A stretch of DNA of 64,000 nt from Rhizobium sp. ARZ01 (GTDB taxonomy: Bacteria; Pseudomonadota; Alphaproteobacteria; Rhizobiales; Rhizobiaceae): assembly GCF_014851675.1 (NCBI RefSeq), contig NZ_JACVAE010000005.1:291024-355023 (forward strand), in the 5' to 3' direction. Both the position numbers and the translations under genes were made by a program. The notes under the pieces were generated by a model, which had not been told where the DNA came from, did not search any database, and worked only from the letters and a program-made list of their open reading frames with translations. Positions 1 to 8,612 of this stretch are shown piece after piece (positions within the stretch are counted from its first letter, which is position 1; the number at the start of each line of letters is the position of its first letter).

Positions 1-190
1 CGAGATCCGCTTTTGGAAATCTGCTAGCTCTCGATATGGTCATTCCGTCGATCAGGCGGTACCACCGACGGCGGCAGTGTCGCGTGCGCAAGCAATCACG
101 ATATGCCCATAGGGACTGCCACTCGCTGTACACACGCCAAGCAACGGGTTGTCTTTACCTACAGCGAGCGGTGCCGTGGATCAGCTGCGC

Positions 191-631
191 CTATGCCGGA
201 ATTCGCTCGGGGTTTTGACACTTCTTGCGGAATGCGGTCGCGAGATGAGCCGAGCCGGAAAAGCCCGTCTCATGGGCGATCGCGGTGACGGAGAGTACGC
301 TGTTGTCAAGCAGGAAGCGGACGTAGCGCAGGCGGGTTTCCAGGATGAAATGTTTCGGTGTCATGCCGATATGCGCCTGGAACAGGCGTGTGAACTGGCG
401 CGGCGACAGGCCAATGGTGGCGGCGATCTGCTCGGGCGAGACGTCGCGGCCCCTGCGGAGGCGAATGACGCGCATTCCCTTGCCGCCGAAGCGCATGGCG
501 GAGCCAGCGGCCAGTTTCGAGAAACGATGCCGTCTACACGGTTGCCGCTGGAGGTTCGAGAACGCTGTTGCGGAAAACCTGATCTTGCAAATGCTCCGGT
601 CGAAGTGCTTCACGCTGAGCGTGCGCTCCAA
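191..631 (-). pseudogene. AraC-type regulator remnant (C-terminal DNA-binding half)
   Basis: Translation shows one AraC/XylS DNA-binding domain: SPEQIAATIGLSPRQFTRLF is the first helix-turn-helix and FLLDNSVLSVTAIAHETGFS the second. The layout is that of GlxA-like regulators, which normally carry an N-terminal DJ-1/PfpI-like ligand domain and total about 320 residues. Here only about 100 residues match. The sequence before MRFGGKGMRVIRL is arginine-rich nonsense. The end runs out at FRKKC, where intact members continue with a P-x-x-YR ending. It therefore looks truncated at both ends. No promoter or ribosome-binding site is visible, and the neighbours are also broken genes. Confidence 0.6.
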
Positions 632-667
632 ATCCGAAACAGTCTTCGTGCCCTCTTGTAGGGGCCG

Positions 668-1258
668 TTAGAGTGGATGTGGGCGGCAAGGTACACCACA
701 GGCGCATTCAAGGGCATCTCGGTCCCACCTGCCGAGGGAGGCTGCAGCCTCGTATGTACTTTGCAGGAACGCCATGAGGGTCGCCTCGGGATCAGGTGCA
801 GTGCGCATGGCATCGTAGGGCAATAGAAATTCGCCCAGCTCCTGAGAAAAGATCGCCTCGGCTGGCTCGACAGTTGCCGAAGCAAAGCCCATCGGCGCTG
901 GATAGGCATAGGAGTAGAAGGCCGCATATTCGATCGGCCCACCGCCGGGCCAGAAGCCGGCGCTGCTCACCTCATGCGAATAGGCTTCGCGGGCGATCGC
1001 ATCGGACAAGCGTGGAATGCCGCCCGGATGTAGCGGCGCTGGCCTACCGGAAAATCGCGTCACCGCCAGATCAAAACTGCCCCAGAAGAAGTGCACCGGG
1101 CTGGCCTTACCGAGGAAGCCGGTACGGAAGCGCGAAAAGACCGCGTGTGTCGACAGCAGAATGCGCCAGAAACGGTTGGCGTGCTCAGGAACAATACGTG
1201 GGTGGACGTTGTCTTTGTCGAATGAAGTGCCGTCGGCGATTTCGCATGGGAGGGTCGT
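668..1258 (-). pseudogene. DUF5996 family protein, 5'-truncated
   Basis: The reading frame is open from about 1258 down to 668 and carries the family's C-terminal two thirds: HANRFWRILLSTHAVFSRF, GKASPVHFFWGSFDLAVTRF, then REAYSHEVSSAGFWPGGG and a terminal CGVPCRPHPL. DUF5996 proteins are about 300 residues, and the N-terminal part is absent. The frame lacks a start codon before homology fades near 1255, exactly where a DUF35 fragment begins on the other strand. This is a deletion or recombination joint. Function of the family is unknown. Confidence 0.65.
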
Positions 1259-1605
1259 GATCGGCGTGTCGAGCCCGTTCTGGCAGGCGACAGCGAAAGG
1301 CAGACTAGTCCTGCCTTTCTGTCAGGATTGCCGCCAATATCACTGGTATCCACGCGCCGTCTGCCCGCATTGCCACGGACAGAACCTGCACTGGAGGCAC
1401 TCTGACGGTTACGGGATTATCCATAGCTTGGCCGTGATGTACCGACTTTCCCCTCCCAAGGCTGCCGCCATTGTCCAACTGGACGAGGGTATCTGCGTCT
1501 ACACGGTCATCCGTGACGCCGAGGCGGGGGCCCTGAGCATCGGGCAACTTTCGCGCCCGCTTCGTCGGCAAGTGCCGCGTTGGTATTCAGGACGCTGATG
1601 GAAGA
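1257..1605 (+). pseudogene. DUF35 zinc-ribbon/OB-fold protein remnant, frameshifted
   Basis: From a GTG at 1257 the frame reads SSPFWQATAKGRLVLPFCQD, then CPHCHGQNLHWRHSDGYGII. This is the Cys4 zinc ribbon (C..C, C..C) of DUF35 proteins, which accompany acyl-CoA thiolases. The OB-fold follows (VQLDEGICVYTVIRDAEAG). At IGQ, near 1545, the match jumps to another frame (RARFVGK), so there is a small indel. No thiolase partner is nearby. The gene is almost certainly dead. Confidence 0.6.
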
Positions 1606-1852
1606 ATGAGCACTCAAGGTGCTAGAATTACCGATCCTACTCCGGGGCGCGACCTTCGAGGTCAAGGGACAGTTCCGCTAGGAAGGTCGGCTTACAGAGA
1701 ACGGACTATGGTCTGATCTCAAAAATGGCGTCAATCCCCACCGCGAATCCGCACGGCAAGGAGCCCGCGCCGAGTGCGGTGCGCTCATTACGGCCGGACT
1801 CGCCCAGCGCTTCGACCGGAAAATCCGAAGCAGTGCGCCCTGCGGGAATGTT

Positions 1853-2119
1853 TCAGAGGAGCGGGCCTTTGCCCTGTCCATCGAGCAGCCAAGCTATCTT
1901 GACCTGTAGAATACGGGCCAGCATGTCGAGGCGGTTGGCTCTCGGCTCGGAGCGGTCGTTTTCCCAGTTTGTCCAGGTCTCGACGGTGACACCGGCGATG
2001 GCGGAAATCTGCTCGACGGAAAGGCCGACCGCATCGCGGGACAGTGAAATCCGGCCGCCGATCGTGTCGTCGGTGGTATCGACTGCAGCGCGCGGTGCAA
2101 GGGTGGTGTCTTTCAGCAT
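1853..2119 (-). CDS. small XRE-family transcriptional regulator
   Basis: 88 residues, almost entirely one Cro/C1-type helix-turn-helix: LSRDAVGLSVEQISAIAGVT then VETWTNWENDRSEPRANRLD, with the usual W-x-x-WE-N-x-R-x-EP ending of the recognition segment. An AGGAG sits about 7 bases before the ATG at 2119. It lies 75 bases downstream of the betaine-type binding-protein gene on the same strand, so it may be the last gene of that operon and control it. It has no ligand domain, so it would need a partner or act by dimerisation. DNA-binding role is clear; the target is inferred. Confidence 0.8.
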   Translation of the reverse strand: MLKDTTLAPRAAVDTTDDTIGGRISLSRDAVGLSVEQISAIAGVTVETWTNWENDRSEPRANRLDMLARILQVKIAWLLDGQGKGPLL

Positions 2120-2194
2120 GCCGATGCTCCTGTTTCGTTTGAAGGGCGCCCCTCGGACGTGCCGCGGAGCGTTAAGGGTACTTTGGGACGCTAC

Positions 2195-3070
2195 TTAGCC
2201 GTCGTCCCTGGCCAGCCAGGCCTTGATCTGCTCGGGATGGTCGGCGATGTATTTGTCGACGGCCTCATCGTAGGAGGCTTCCTGCGCGCTGAACATCGCG
2301 GCCTCGAGATCACCGATCGGCAGCTTCATACGCGACAGGAAGCCGGCGACCTCGGGATTGTCCTTCTCGAAATCCTTTTGCGCGAGGACGTTCACATGCT
2401 CGGCCTTGCCGAGCGCGCCCTTCGGGTCGTCGATGTAGCGCAGCTCGTACTTGCCGAACATCCAGTGGGGGCTCCAGGACGTGGCGACGAACCAGTCCTC
2501 CTTTCGGATGGCCCGGTCAACCGTCGTCAGCATGCCGGCTTCGCTGGAGATCTGAAGCTTGTATCCATCGAGCGCGTACTCCTTGACGGCCTTTTCGGAC
2601 AGGCGCGTGAGCCCGGCGCCCGGATCGATGCCTTCGATACGGCCTCTCAGCTTTTGCTTCACATCGTCCTTTTTCAGGTCCTCGATGGAGGCGATGGCGT
2701 CCTCGGGGATGTACTTGGGCACAACCCAGCCAAGCTTCGCCCCGTCATAGACGGTGCCGAGTGTTGTCACCTTGTCCTTCACCTTGGCGAAGTAATCAGC
2801 ATGGGTCTCCGGCAGCCAAGCCATCATCATGGCGTCCAGGTCACCGCGGCCAACGCCCTGATAGAGCGGCGCGACGTCGGTCTGGACCAGGTCGACCTCC
2901 TGGCCGAGTTCATCCTTGATCAGTTTTGCAGCAAGCTTGGTCACGAATTCGGCATCGGACCAGGCCGCCCAGCCGATCTTCACCGGCGTCTTTTCTTCCG
3001 CCAGCACCGTGCTGAAGGTGCCGACCGAAATTCCGGCTGCAAGGCCCATGGTAATGAGGGTTTTGAACAT
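2195..3070 (-). CDS. proX: Glycine betaine/proline-type ABC transporter substrate-binding protein
   Basis: 291 residues counted from the ATG at 3070, preferred over an upstream GTG because AAGGAG lies 6 bases before it. The signal peptide is MFKTLITMGLAAGISVGTFS with cleavage near VLAEE. The mature protein is an OpuAC-family periplasmic binding protein: VKIGWAAWSDAEFVTKLAA at the start, a Trp-rich pocket (GWAAW, EDWFVATSWSPHWMFG) suited to quaternary ammonium ligands, and a Lys/Asp-rich C-terminus. It delivers ligand to the permease and ATPase encoded just upstream. Betaine, choline or proline betaine are all possible; the sequence does not decide between them. Confidence 0.85.
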   Translation of the reverse strand: MFKTLITMGLAAGISVGTFSTVLAEEKTPVKIGWAAWSDAEFVTKLAAKLIKDELGQEVDLVQTDVAPLYQGVGRGDLDAMMMAWLPETHADYFAKVKDKVTTLGTVYDGAKLGWVVPKYIPEDAIASIEDLKKDDVKQKLRGRIEGIDPGAGLTRLSEKAVKEYALDGYKLQISSEAGMLTTVDRAIRKEDWFVATSWSPHWMFGKYELRYIDDPKGALGKAEHVNVLAQKDFEKDNPEVAGFLSRMKLPIGDLEAAMFSAQEASYDEAVDKYIADHPEQIKAWLARDDG

Positions 3071-3142
3071 GGTTGCTCCTTTTTGAAAGGTTCGCATTCG
3101 GCGACCTGAAGGCCGCCATGTTGGGCGCAGGCTCCGCAGCCT

Positions 3143-4030
3143 TCAGACCATGGCGGCGGCCGAAGCCGCGGGTTCTTGCGCCGGTCGACGGAAGAGGCTG
3201 CGCCTGCCTCTGGCGCGTTTCCTTCCGAAGCTTTGGGTGGTCCGGTCGAGGATCACCGCAAGGATGACGACTGTGATCCCTCCCTCGAAGCCGGTGCCGA
3301 CATCGAGGCGCTGGATACCGGTCAGCACCGTGTTGCCAATGCCACCAGCGCCGATCATCGAAGCGATCACCACCATGGAGAGCGACAGCATGATTGTCTG
3401 GTTGATGCCGGCCATGATGGAGGGCAGTGCATTGGGCAGTTGCACCTTGAAGAGCAGCTGGGCTGCGGTGCAGCCGAAGGCGTTGCCCGCCTCGATGAAC
3501 TCCGCATGCACCTGGCGGAGGCCGAGATTGGTAAGGCGTACGACCGGCGGCATCGAGAAGATGACGGTCGCAATCGTGCCGGGCACCGCGCCGAGGCCGA
3601 AGAACATTGCTGCCGGAATCAGGTAGACGAATGCGGGCATGGTCTGCATGAGGTCGAGCACGGGCCGGACGACGGCTGCGACGCGATCGCTGCGCGCCAT
3701 GGCGATGCCGAGCGGCAGGCCGATCAACATGGCTACAAGCGTCGAGGCGAGAACCAGCGACAGAGTCTCCATCATGTCGGACCACAGGCCCATGTGATTG
3801 ACAAGCCAGAGCGAGAGGGCCGTGAAGCCCGCAAAGCCAAAGCCGACTCGCCACAGCGAAAGCAGGACGAGGATCGCAAGGCCTAGTGGCATCGGCGTTG
3901 CCGTGAGCGCTGCCTGGATTCCGTTCGTCACCGTGCCGATGGTCGCGGCTATGACGTCGAGCAGCGGGGCGAAATTGTCGAGGACGTAGTTGACGGCGCT
4001 GTCGACGCCGTCACCGATATCGAACGTCAT
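3143..4030 (-). CDS. proW: Glycine betaine/proline-type ABC transporter permease
   Basis: 295-residue inner-membrane protein with about six hydrophobic segments, and the binding-protein-dependent permease EAA loop EAGNAFGCTAAQLLFKVQLP, followed by NALPSIMAG. The N-terminus (FDIGDGVDSAVNYVLDNFAP) is typical of ProW proteins. The last 30 residues are charged and Arg-rich (RKRARGRRSLFRR) and probably cytoplasmic. It sits between ATPase and binding-protein genes with short gaps (24 and 72 bases), in the usual V-W-X order, so the three genes are one transcript. Confidence 0.85.
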   Translation of the reverse strand: MTFDIGDGVDSAVNYVLDNFAPLLDVIAATIGTVTNGIQAALTATPMPLGLAILVLLSLWRVGFGFAGFTALSLWLVNHMGLWSDMMETLSLVLASTLVAMLIGLPLGIAMARSDRVAAVVRPVLDLMQTMPAFVYLIPAAMFFGLGAVPGTIATVIFSMPPVVRLTNLGLRQVHAEFIEAGNAFGCTAAQLLFKVQLPNALPSIMAGINQTIMLSLSMVVIASMIGAGGIGNTVLTGIQRLDVGTGFEGGITVVILAVILDRTTQSFGRKRARGRRSLFRRPAQEPAASAAAMV

Positions 4031-4054
4031 GGAATTGTCTCCGAGCGGGTTGGA

Positions 4055-5287
4055 TCAGGCGGTGCGATCGAGCGTTTCGAGAAGTGCGGACTTGCTGATG
4101 GAGCCGAGGTAGCGGTTCGCTTCGTCGACGACCGGGACGGGAAAGGCGCTCGCTGCGACCTTGCCGAGGACGTTGGACAGGCTCTCCGACGCGGCGATCG
4201 GCTGGATATCCGGCAGGAAGGCCCGCTTGTAGAGATTGCAGGCGCCGTTGCGCGTGTTTTCGATCAGCGAACTGCGACTGACCATGCCGTGATAGGTCTT
4301 GTCACGGCCGAGGATGATGGCGACATCACGGTCGTAGTGTTCCATGCGCTCCAGTGCCGCGGCGGCGGAAACACCCTGGCGCTCGATGATCGTCACCTGC
4401 GTCTTGCGGGCGACGTCGCCGGCGCGGAAGACCTGTGAAACGTCGACATTACGGAAGAACGACCGCACGTAGTCGTTGGCAGGTTTGAGCACGATCTCAT
4501 CGGGCGTGCCTACCTGCACCACCGCACCATTCTGCATGATGCAGATGCGGTCGCCAATGCGCATGGCTTCATCGAGGTCGTGGCTGACAAAGACGATAGT
4601 GCGACTGTGCTCTGTCTGCAGGCGCACCAACTCATCCTGCATCTCCGTTCGGATGAGTGGGTCGAGCGCGGAAAAGGCCTCGTCCATCAAAAGCACGGTC
4701 GGTTTGCTGGCGAGTGCTCGCGCAAGACCCACACGCTGTTTCATGCCGCCGGAGAGCTGGTCGATGCGGCTACGATCGTAGCCTTCCAGCCCCACGGCCA
4801 GTAATGCCGTGCGGGCGCGCTGCTTGCGCTGCTCCTCGCCAATGCCGGCAACTTCAAGGCCGAAGGAGACATTGTCGATGACGGTGCGATTGGGCAGAAG
4901 CGCGAAGGACTGGAAGACCATGCTGATGTCGCGGCGGCGGAGCGCAATCAATTCACTTCGCGGCATGCGGGTCACGTCGCGGCCATCGATCTCGATCGCC
5001 CCGGAGGTAGGCTCGATCAGGCGGTTGATAAGCCGCAGCATGGTCGATTTGCCGGAGCCTGAAAGCCCCATAATGACGAATATTTCGCCCGCACAGATGT
5101 CGAAGGTGGCGTTGTCGACGCCGATTGTGCAGCCGGTGGTGGCGTGGATTTCCGCCTTGGTCTTGCCGGCCTTGAGAAATTCGAGGGTCTTGTCCGGCCG
5201 ATCGCCGTAGACCTTGAAGACGTTCCTGATACTGATCTTGGCCGGGCGCTCGTTTGCCGGAAGATCGATCTCAGTCGCACATGCCAT
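4055..5287 (-). CDS. proV: Glycine betaine/proline-type ABC transporter ATP-binding protein with CBS domains
   Basis: About 410 residues. Walker A GLSGSGKST is near residue 75, signature LSGGMKQRVGLARAL, Walker B VLLMDEAFSALDP and switch His in FVSHDLDEA. After about residue 265 come two CBS motifs (QGVSAAAALERMEHYDRDVA; VLGKVAASAFPVPVVDEANR). In this family CBS domains sense ionic strength or nucleotides and gate transport under osmotic stress. Start is uncertain: the ATG at 5287 gives the conserved N-terminus, while a GTG at 5320 lies only about 2 bases after AAGGAGA, too close to be comfortable. First gene of the V-W-X operon. Confidence 0.85.
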   Translation of the reverse strand: MACATEIDLPANERPAKISIRNVFKVYGDRPDKTLEFLKAGKTKAEIHATTGCTIGVDNATFDICAGEIFVIMGLSGSGKSTMLRLINRLIEPTSGAIEIDGRDVTRMPRSELIALRRRDISMVFQSFALLPNRTVIDNVSFGLEVAGIGEEQRKQRARTALLAVGLEGYDRSRIDQLSGGMKQRVGLARALASKPTVLLMDEAFSALDPLIRTEMQDELVRLQTEHSRTIVFVSHDLDEAMRIGDRICIMQNGAVVQVGTPDEIVLKPANDYVRSFFRNVDVSQVFRAGDVARKTQVTIIERQGVSAAAALERMEHYDRDVAIILGRDKTYHGMVSRSSLIENTRNGACNLYKRAFLPDIQPIAASESLSNVLGKVAASAFPVPVVDEANRYLGSISKSALLETLDRTA

Positions 5288-5320
5288 ATTGTCTTGGGCC
5301 CAACTCCGGAAGCGGGGCAC

Positions 5321-5679
5321 TCTCCTTTGTTCAGTCGTAAGCCGCTGTAGTAATCAGCAGAGACGCAGGTCGCGAGGACTTCGCAAATACGACAGCGCGT
5401 CGTAATTTGGCCACCTTATGGCACGGCAAATCTCAAATGTCCACATTTGTGAAAAAATATTCCATCAACACGTGCATTTTAGGGAGAAACCGGAATGGTC
5501 TTGCACAGAACTCATGGGCGCCCCTCGAGCACGTGCGAAGCGGCGCGCTGCGGCCACATCAAATTGCGGCGCCGTTTCGCCACTTCCCCGTCGGCTTGCA
5601 AGTTATCGGAAAATGTCAAGATTCCGGCGCGATAGCGCCGGGTCTGCTTAGGGGGAGCATTTGCGGGACGGAGGAAACC
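5321..5679. other. Intergenic region upstream of the proVWX-type operon
   Basis: 359 bases with no credible gene. It should carry the leftward promoter of the transporter operon, and it contains the terminator of the GNAT gene at its right end. An AT-rich stretch around 5440-5480 is the best place for a promoter, but I could not assign -35/-10 boxes with confidence. A 92-codon frame here has no family resemblance. Confidence 0.4.
5624..5641 (-). terminator. Hairpin after the GNAT gene
   Basis: Perfect 7-bp inverted repeat CCGGCGC / GCGCCGG with loop GATA. Read on the minus strand it lies about 40 bases after the acetyltransferase stop and is followed by a T-rich stretch (AATCTTGACATTTT). This is consistent with rho-independent termination. 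Confidence 0.5.
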
Positions 5680-6108
5680 CTATGAACCCCGGCTAGATTC
5701 AAGCACCACATATTCGTGATCCTCTGCGACACCCCTTCCGATGGGTCTAAAGCCATTGTCACGGTAAAATGCCAGAGCAGCCTCATTGAGGGAAACACAC
5801 TTCAACCGGTAAGGTTTGGTATACCAACCGGGCAGCGCATGAAGGAGCATCCGTCCGATACCTCGACGTACGAACTGCGGATGAACGTGTAGATGATGGA
5901 TGAAGTCGTCTGGCTCCCAAACCGAAATGAATCCGATCAGGCGTTGGCCATCGAGAGCCACCAACTGCCATTCACCGTCGGTCTGGCTGTCATAATCAAG
6001 GAGGGTGCGCGTCGATGGCAGTTCCCAATTGAACGCCAACTGTCGCGACTGCAGAAACAGTTCGCGAAGGGCTGGCAGATCAAACGGTATGGATAGGCGA
6101 ATTATCAT
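5680..6108 (-). CDS. GNAT family N-acetyltransferase
   Basis: 142 residues, the usual length of a single GNAT domain. Motif A is present as HLHVHPQFVRRGIGRMLLHA (the acetyl-CoA pyrophosphate-binding R-x-x-G-I/x-G/A signature), and motif B as LNEAALAFYRDNGFRPIGRG. The enzyme would transfer an acetyl group from acetyl-CoA to an amine; the acceptor cannot be predicted. It starts at ATG 6108 and is monocistronic, with its own terminator. Confidence 0.8.
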   Translation of the reverse strand: MIIRLSIPFDLPALRELFLQSRQLAFNWELPSTRTLLDYDSQTDGEWQLVALDGQRLIGFISVWEPDDFIHHLHVHPQFVRRGIGRMLLHALPGWYTKPYRLKCVSLNEAALAFYRDNGFRPIGRGVAEDHEYVVLESSRGS

Positions 6109-6268
6109 GAATGTAACTGCCAGGGCTCGATGCGGGAAGCAACGCCATCTTAAAATACTGCCTGGTCCTAAGCAACAAACTCCCCGCTTAATGCGGATTG
6201 TGACGTTCAGCTTTTATCGGTGCAGAATGTTCAGAGTGGTAGGGGTCGTTTGCGGGAGGGGAGAACCC

Positions 6269-6470
6269 CTACACCAAGGCCGCAGCCTCGGCTAACGCCG
6301 CCATTGCCCGTATCGTTGACAGAAGTCGGTCATGGCCCAACTGGCGAGACAACTCATCCCTGGCGGATTTCCATACGGGAAAGGCCTCTTGTCGAGAACG
6401 TGCTTCCCGCCGGTTGAACTTCTTTGCGACCCGCTGTTCGTTTCCGCGCAGGGTGCCTGTACCCGCGCGC
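6269..6470 (-). pseudogene. Possible MarR-family regulator tail
   Basis: A frame without start codon on the minus strand reads RVAKKFNRREARSRQEAFPV, WKSARDELSRQLGHDRLLS, then AMAALAEAAALV and a stop at 6269. The pattern of a helix with FPVWKSARDEL, then LGHDRL, then LA resembles the C-terminal dimerisation helices of MarR proteins. Only about 60 residues remain. It lies just after the exporter gene, where a MarR regulator would be plausible. Identification is tentative. Confidence 0.35.
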
Positions 6471-6527
6471 GAGTGGAAGCCCGAAGCTGAAAACCGAAAC
6501 GCCAGAGCGTAGCCCTGGCGTCTCGAC

Positions 6528-8318
6528 TCATGCCACCAGACCTTTTGTCAGTTCCAGCGCCTGCCGCTCGAACAGTCGGCGGTAGATGCCGTCACTCAGC
6601 CGGATCAGAGCGTGGTGGTCGCCCTCTTCGATGATCGTCCCCTTGTCGAAGACCAGCAGTCGGTCGAGCGCCCGCACCGTGGACAACCGGTGCGCAATCA
6701 CCAGCGTGGTGCGGCCGTTCATCAGGCGCTCCATTGCCTGCTGTATCTGGACTTCGCTCTCGCTGTCGAGACTTGAGGTCGCCTCGTCCAGAATCAGCAC
6801 CGGCGCATCCGCCAGGAAAGCACGGGCAATGGCGACACGCTGCCGCTCCCCGCCCGACAGCTTGACCCCGCGTTCGCCCACCATGGTTTCATACCCCTTG
6901 GGAAGATCCATGATGAAGTCGTGCGCGCTGGCCTGTTTGGCAGCCTGCTCGATTTCGCGCCGCGAGGCTTGCGGCCGACCATAGGCGATGTTTTCCGCCA
7001 GCGTGCGGTGGAACAGGATTGGTTCCTGCTGGACGATGGCGATCTGGCCGCGAAGGCTCGACTGGCTGACTTGGGCGATATCCTGCCCGTCGATGAGGAT
7101 CGAACCCGCGTTCACGTCGTAGAGCCGCTGGATAAGCTTGACGAAGGTCGTTTTGCCCGAACCCGAGTGCCCCACCAGGCCCACCCGCTCGCCCGGCTTG
7201 ATGGTTACCGAAAAATCCTCGTAAAGCGGGCTGGGATGCGCGCCATATTGGAAGGTAACGCGATCGAAGACGATCTGGCCCCTATCGATCTCGATGGGTG
7301 TGGCCTCTGGCCTGTCCTCGATGCCCAGCTGCATCTTGTCGAGGAGCACCAGCTCTTCCATGTCGTTGACGGCCCGCTGCAGATTTCGGATGTCCTGGCC
7401 GACATTGCGCAGATATCCCTGCAGGACGAAGAACATCGCCAACACGAAGGTGATGTCGCCCGGTGAAGCCAGCCCCTGCTGCCACATTAGGAGGCCGGTT
7501 CCCAGAATCCCCGCCTGCATGGAAACCATCATGAACCCCTGGATCGTGCCGCTCAATGTTCCGCGCTTCCACGTCCGTCGCGTGCGGCTGTCCCATCTGG
7601 CCAGCACGTGTCCCAGTCGCGCCTCTTCCCGGTCCTCGGCCCCGAAGGCTTTGACCACCGAATTGCAACCGATGGCATCCGCCAGCGCGCCGCCGAGCTT
7701 GGTATCCCAGGCGTTGGCAAGCCTTGCCGCCGGCGAAACGAACCCCATGGAAAGCATCACCGTCACGCCGATATAGATCAGCGATCCCGCGCCGACGATC
7801 AGCCCCATGATCGGCCAGTAGCTGCCCAGCACGACAGTTGCGCCCACCAGCATGACGACCGACGGCAGCAACGCGACCAGTAGCAGGTCGTTGAGCGAGT
7901 CGAGCGCCCACATACCGCGAGTGATCTTGCGGACCGTCGAACCGGCAAAGCTGTTCGCGTGCCAATCGGTTGAGAAGCGCTGCACCTTGTGGAAGCCGTC
8001 ATTTGTCACGTCCGCCATCGTGCGCAGCGTCAGCCTGATGATGCCGTTGAAGATGAACCAGCGCAAAGCCACGCTGGCCAAGCCCAGTATCACAACGATG
8101 ACGAAGGCCTGCAGGGCACGATCGGCTGCATTGCCGCCCGCAATGGCGTCGACGATCTGGCCGGAAAACACCGGCACCATCACTTCAGCCAGCGTGCTGG
8201 CAATCACCAACAGGATGATGATGCCAACCAGTCCGAACCGATGTCTCCAATGATGAAATACAAAGCCGAGCACGTTGCGATAGGCCTCGGCACGGAAATC
8301 GAGCTTCTTGCGAGTCAT
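6528..8318 (-). CDS. ABC exporter half-transporter (permease-ATPase fusion, MsbA-like)
   Basis: About 596 residues from the ATG at 8318 (an upstream start at 8360 adds 14 residues; neither has a clear ribosome-binding site). The N-terminal 300 residues contain six membrane segments of the type-1 exporter fold. The ATPase follows: Walker A GLVGHSGSGKTTFVK, Q-loop IVQQEPILFHRTL, signature VKLSGGERQRVAIARA, Walker B PVLILDEATSSLDSE, and switch His LVIAHRLSTV. It would work as a homodimer exporting lipids, drugs or peptides. There is no peptidase domain and no membrane-fusion partner nearby, so nothing ties it to the RTX protein next door. An upstream mini-ORF may be its leader. Confidence 0.85.
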   Translation of the reverse strand: MTRKKLDFRAEAYRNVLGFVFHHWRHRFGLVGIIILLVIASTLAEVMVPVFSGQIVDAIAGGNAADRALQAFVIVVILGLASVALRWFIFNGIIRLTLRTMADVTNDGFHKVQRFSTDWHANSFAGSTVRKITRGMWALDSLNDLLLVALLPSVVMLVGATVVLGSYWPIMGLIVGAGSLIYIGVTVMLSMGFVSPAARLANAWDTKLGGALADAIGCNSVVKAFGAEDREEARLGHVLARWDSRTRRTWKRGTLSGTIQGFMMVSMQAGILGTGLLMWQQGLASPGDITFVLAMFFVLQGYLRNVGQDIRNLQRAVNDMEELVLLDKMQLGIEDRPEATPIEIDRGQIVFDRVTFQYGAHPSPLYEDFSVTIKPGERVGLVGHSGSGKTTFVKLIQRLYDVNAGSILIDGQDIAQVSQSSLRGQIAIVQQEPILFHRTLAENIAYGRPQASRREIEQAAKQASAHDFIMDLPKGYETMVGERGVKLSGGERQRVAIARAFLADAPVLILDEATSSLDSESEVQIQQAMERLMNGRTTLVIAHRLSTVRALDRLLVFDKGTIIEEGDHHALIRLSDGIYRRLFERQALELTKGLVA

Positions 8319-8483
8319 TTTATCCAGTCTCGGCCCCGTGTTTCGGCGGCCGGTCCTCAAAATCGGGAGTTGAATGGCGCAGCCCGAGCGGAGACGAAAT
8401 GATCCCGTCAGATCAATCAGGCTGTGAAGGAAGAGAAAGCCGCAGAACGCGCTCGCTCCAGGCGAGCCGCGAATGGAGATGAC

Positions 8484-8534
8484 CTAGTGTCGGTTCATTC
8501 CACGCGGGAGGATTCTGATGAATGCTGGTGTCAT
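8484..8534 (-). CDS. Putative 16-codon leader peptide
   Basis: An ATG at 8534 is preceded by a strong GGGAGGC at correct spacing and opens MTPAFIRILPRGMNRH, then TAG at 8484. The next gene on the same strand is the ABC exporter, about 166 bases further on. A good ribosome-binding site on so short a frame suggests either a regulatory leader (attenuation or translational coupling) or the surviving start of a truncated gene. The peptide has no run of one amino acid pointing to a specific attenuator. Confidence 0.3.
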   Translation of the reverse strand: MTPAFIRILPRGMNRH

Positions 8535-8587
8535 GCAACGCCTCCCTTATGTTCGATCAAACGCAGTGAGCCTTTTGTACCGAACCT

Positions 8588-8612
8588 ATTTGCCGTTGCC
8601 AACCAGGCAAAT
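8588..8612. promoter_or_regulatory. Palindrome ATTTGCC-N11-GGCAAAT
   Basis: Perfect 7-bp inverted repeat with an 11-base spacer, 53 bases upstream of the mini-ORF start. The size and spacing suit a dimeric regulator site. It may control the exporter transcript. No regulator can be assigned. Confidence 0.35.

Noticed and set aside
2159..3109. 316-codon open frame antisense to the proX-type gene
   Set aside because: Shadow of the conserved binding-protein gene; no start signal or domain.
5407..5685. 92-codon frame upstream of the proVWX-type operon
   Set aside because: No ribosome-binding site or similarity, and it runs through the GNAT terminator.
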